NCBI GenBank assembly: GCA_026391235.1
Contig: JAPLDV010000650.1
Coordinates: 1 to 7,463, forward strand
Reading direction: 5' to 3'
Length of the DNA: 7,463 nt
Source of the DNA: Bacteroidia bacterium
GTDB lineage: Bacteria; Bacteroidota; Bacteroidia; Bacteroidales; UBA12481
The notes under the pieces were generated by a model, which saw nothing but the letters and a program-made list of their open reading frames with translations, searched no databases and had not been told where the DNA came from. The position numbers and the translations under genes are program-made. Positions 6,109 through 7,463 of the stretch are shown here, in pieces (position 1 is the stretch's first letter; every line of letters starts with the position of its first letter).

Positions 6109-6840
6109 ATGAAAAACAAAAGAAAACTTTTAATATTTCCATTGATAATCATGGGAATGTTATTTATGCTTGCAAAGAGTTGTAAAAAAGACGATAACCC
6201 GACACCTGATAATGGAATAATTTTTAATCCGAAATTAATTTATGGAACAGTGACCGACATTGACGGGAATGTGTATAAAACCATAACCATTGGAACTCAA
6301 ACATGGATGGCTGAAAACCTAAAGGTAAGCCATTACCGCAACAGCGACTCTATTCCCAACATTAACGTTACTGCGCAATGGGGCAATCTTTCAACAGGGG
6401 CTTATTGTGTTTACGACAATAAGTCAGACAATAACACAATTTATGGCAAACTCTACAACTGGTATGCAGTGCACGACAGCCGCAACATTGCTCCTACCGG
6501 CTGGCATGTAGCCTCCAAGGCCGAGTGGGCAATACTTGTCAATTATATAGGTGCCGATAGTGTTGCCGGCGGCAAACTAAAAGAAACTGGCACAATCCAT
6601 TGGCAAGGTATTAATGCCGGAATAACCAATGAAACAGGTTTTACAGCCCTTCCGGGAGGCTTTCGTAAATCCACCGATGGAACATTCGGTTTAAACGGCA
6701 TCCAGGGTATCTGGTGGACGTCAACGGAGTACAGTTTATCAGGCTCATGGGACTGGTGCATGGCTGTCAATCATGCTGTCGTAATTGTGGGCTGGGACGA
6801 CAATAAGAGCGGTCTCTCTGTTCGATGTGTCCGGGATTAA
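6109..6840 (+). CDS. FISUMP-domain lipoprotein (second paralogue)
   Basis: This 243-residue protein has the same domain as the preceding gene (TIGR02145/PF09603). The start is ATG 6109: it gives a lipoprotein signal with basic KNKRK at 2-6, hydrophobic 7-22, and Cys 25 in AKSCKKDD, the looser lipobox common in Bacteroidota. The frame is open further upstream only through a TTG at 6025, which would bury the signal peptide. Landmarks are YGTVTDIDGNVYKTITIG (45-62), QTWMAENL (64-71), YGKLYNWYAV, APTGWHVASKAEW, GGKLKETGTIHW, NAGITNETGFTALPGG, WWTSTEYS, and the terminal LSVRCVRD. It is likely an exported, lipid-anchored surface or periplasmic protein of unknown activity. It shares most motif blocks with the first paralogue, but its linkers differ, so this is an old duplication rather than a recent tandem copy. 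Confidence 0.88.
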   Translation: MKNKRKLLIFPLIIMGMLFMLAKSCKKDDNPTPDNGIIFNPKLIYGTVTDIDGNVYKTITIGTQTWMAENLKVSHYRNSDSIPNINVTAQWGNLSTGAYCVYDNKSDNNTIYGKLYNWYAVHDSRNIAPTGWHVASKAEWAILVNYIGADSVAGGKLKETGTIHWQGINAGITNETGFTALPGGFRKSTDGTFGLNGIQGIWWTSTEYSLSGSWDWCMAVNHAVVIVGWDDNKSGLSVRCVRD

Positions 6841-6850
6841 AGGTATTAGG

Positions 6851-7050
6851 TCAATCACAACCAATTCCAGCGGAATCAACCATTTCCAGTGTATAGCCCA
6901 TACCGTCACCCAAAACCGGCCAGGGTTCGATATCATTATAACAAACGGAGAGCCGCAATTTGCCGGAAGGATCATAGGCCCTGATCAATTCACCTTTATC
7001 TTTCAATCTAACTCAAACGGACCCACATTTTGTAGCTCAACCCAATCTCC
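6851..7050 (-). pseudogene. Lamin-tail-domain (LTD) remnant, antisense to the FISUMP genes
   Basis: On the minus strand, two frames together resemble a lamin-tail domain (PF00932), common in large secreted Bacteroidota proteins such as CotH-linked and nuclease-linked ones. From 7050 one frame reads GDWVELQNVGPFELD, the opening strand of the domain, and then stops at TGA 7003-7005. From about 7006 the next frame reads LKDKGELIRAYDPSGKL, then LSVCYNDIEPWPVLGDG and MGYTLEMVDSAGI, the closing half of the domain, ending at TGA 6851-6853. In intact domains about 40 residues separate these halves, so an internal deletion with a frame change is likely. No start, signal peptide or downstream sorting tail is visible. 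It begins 10 bp past the stop of the convergent FISUMP gene. Recognition is by eye from motif order. Confidence 0.55.
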
Positions 7051-7058
7051 GTGACCCA

Positions 7059-7298
7059 GTGCCGGAGGAATCAGGAACTTGTTTAAAATTGGGAATAGAA
7101 TCAATTTTACAGCGTTTATCGTTACCGGTAAAAAGATACAAACAGGATAAAATGTATACAAGAGTAGATAATCAATCATATATGGGTGTATTCGATGAGA
7201 CGTTTGTTTTCTGGAAGGAAATTGTTCATATCACGGTATTAAATAGAGCAATTAAACCATACGAAAAATTCAAAAAAAACGGTAAAATCGTACCATAA
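7059..7298 (+). CDS. Unrecognised small ORF, possibly a gene remnant
   Basis: An open frame of 79 codons from GTG 7059, or 48 codons from the more likely ATG 7152, ends at TAA 7296-7298. The second half (GVFDETFVFWKEIVHITVLN, then a Lys-rich tail) has aromatic-rich, natural-looking composition, but I recognise no family. There is no ribosome-binding site and no promoter, and the first part lies next to the antisense lamin-tail remnant. It could be the 3' end of a deleted gene, a small real gene, or chance. Its stop codon falls inside the palindrome at 7295-7315. Confidence 0.25.
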   Translation: MPEESGTCLKLGIESILQRLSLPVKRYKQDKMYTRVDNQSYMGVFDETFVFWKEIVHITVLNRAIKPYEKFKKNGKIVP

Positions 7299-7315
7299 AA
7301 CAGATAGTGTTTTAT
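7295..7315. terminator. AT-rich perfect palindrome, possible weak terminator
   Basis: ATAAAACA (7295-7302) and TGTTTTAT (7308-7315) pair perfectly over 8 bp around the loop GATAG. The stem is A/T-rich and not followed by a long T run, so it is at best a weak transcription end. Its place, between a small ORF and the next gene start, fits such a role; a protein-binding site is an alternative. Confidence 0.3.
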
Positions 7316-7381
7316 CGTTGTTAACTAATTAATTAAAAGGATTTTAACCCATAAACGACTGATAATAGTTTTCACAGATTG

Positions 7382-7463
7382 ATGAAAAAAGAAGAAACCG
7401 TATCAGAAAGTCGGGAGCCAGAAGAAGCATCTAGTCTCGAACCTCCAAGTAATCAGCCTGATA
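7382..7463 (+). CDS. N-terminus of an unidentified protein, 3' end outside window
   Basis: From ATG 7382 the frame is open for 27 codons to the window edge. The peptide begins MKKEETVSESREPEEASS and is strongly acidic, with many Glu, Ser and Pro. This looks like a disordered, cytoplasmic leader, and no signal peptide is present. The 66 bp before it are AT-rich; TAGTTTTC at 7366-7373 is one base off a -7 box but is too close to the ATG to be convincing. The family cannot be judged from so short a piece. Confidence 0.4.
   Translation, partial: MKKEETVSESREPEEASSLEPPSNQPD

Noticed and set aside
6745..7054. Overlapping ORFs on both strands (plus 6785-7054; minus 6745-6975) as candidate genes
   Set aside because: They overlap the FISUMP 3' end and the lamin-tail remnant in other frames and show no family motif; their openness looks like a by-product of those sequences.

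Overview
The window looks like a piece of a Bacteroidota (Bacteroidales-like) chromosome. The evidence is the mix of families: FISUMP-domain lipoproteins, a DUF4422/RgpF glycan pair, an ISXO2-type IS1595 element, a DUF6371-like zinc-ribbon protein, a Bacteroidota-type tyrosine recombinase, and a lamin-tail fragment. Genes also lack Shine-Dalgarno sequences, and one start is preceded by a TAnnTTTG-type -7 box. All family calls were made by eye from translated sequence; no database search was run.

Layout. (1) 1-1674, minus strand: the leading end of a surface-polysaccharide gene cluster. An RgpF-like protein (760-1674) is followed by a DUF4422 glycosyltransferase-like gene that runs off the left edge. 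(2) 1754-4110, minus strand: a graveyard of mobile DNA. From left to right it holds a complete-ended but dead IS1595-family element with perfect 27-bp inverted repeats, a C-terminal scrap of an IS66 transposase, a DUF6371-like gene cut off at its 3' end where the IS66 scrap starts, and a 5'-truncated, frameshifted tyrosine recombinase. The recombinase and DUF6371 gene were probably once consecutive genes of an integrative element. (3) 4201-6840, plus strand: three predicted lipoprotein genes. These are a TolB/PD40 beta-propeller protein followed closely by a FISUMP-domain protein (probably one operon), then a second FISUMP paralogue 166 bp on. (4) 6841-7463: decayed or unassigned sequence. On the minus strand there is a broken lamin-tail-domain remnant (6851-7050). 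On the plus strand there is an unrecognised small ORF (7059-7298), an AT-rich perfect palindrome, and the first 27 codons of a new plus-strand gene at the right edge.

How the parts relate. The polysaccharide genes and the lipoprotein genes are ordinary host-type cell-envelope functions, separated by an insertion hot spot where successive mobile elements landed and decayed. I find no intact defence system, CRISPR array, RNA gene or clearly new system. The most informative structure is the layered decay: internal deletions in both the transposase and the lamin-tail remnant, a one-base frameshift in the recombinase, and a chimeric DUF6371/IS66 junction.
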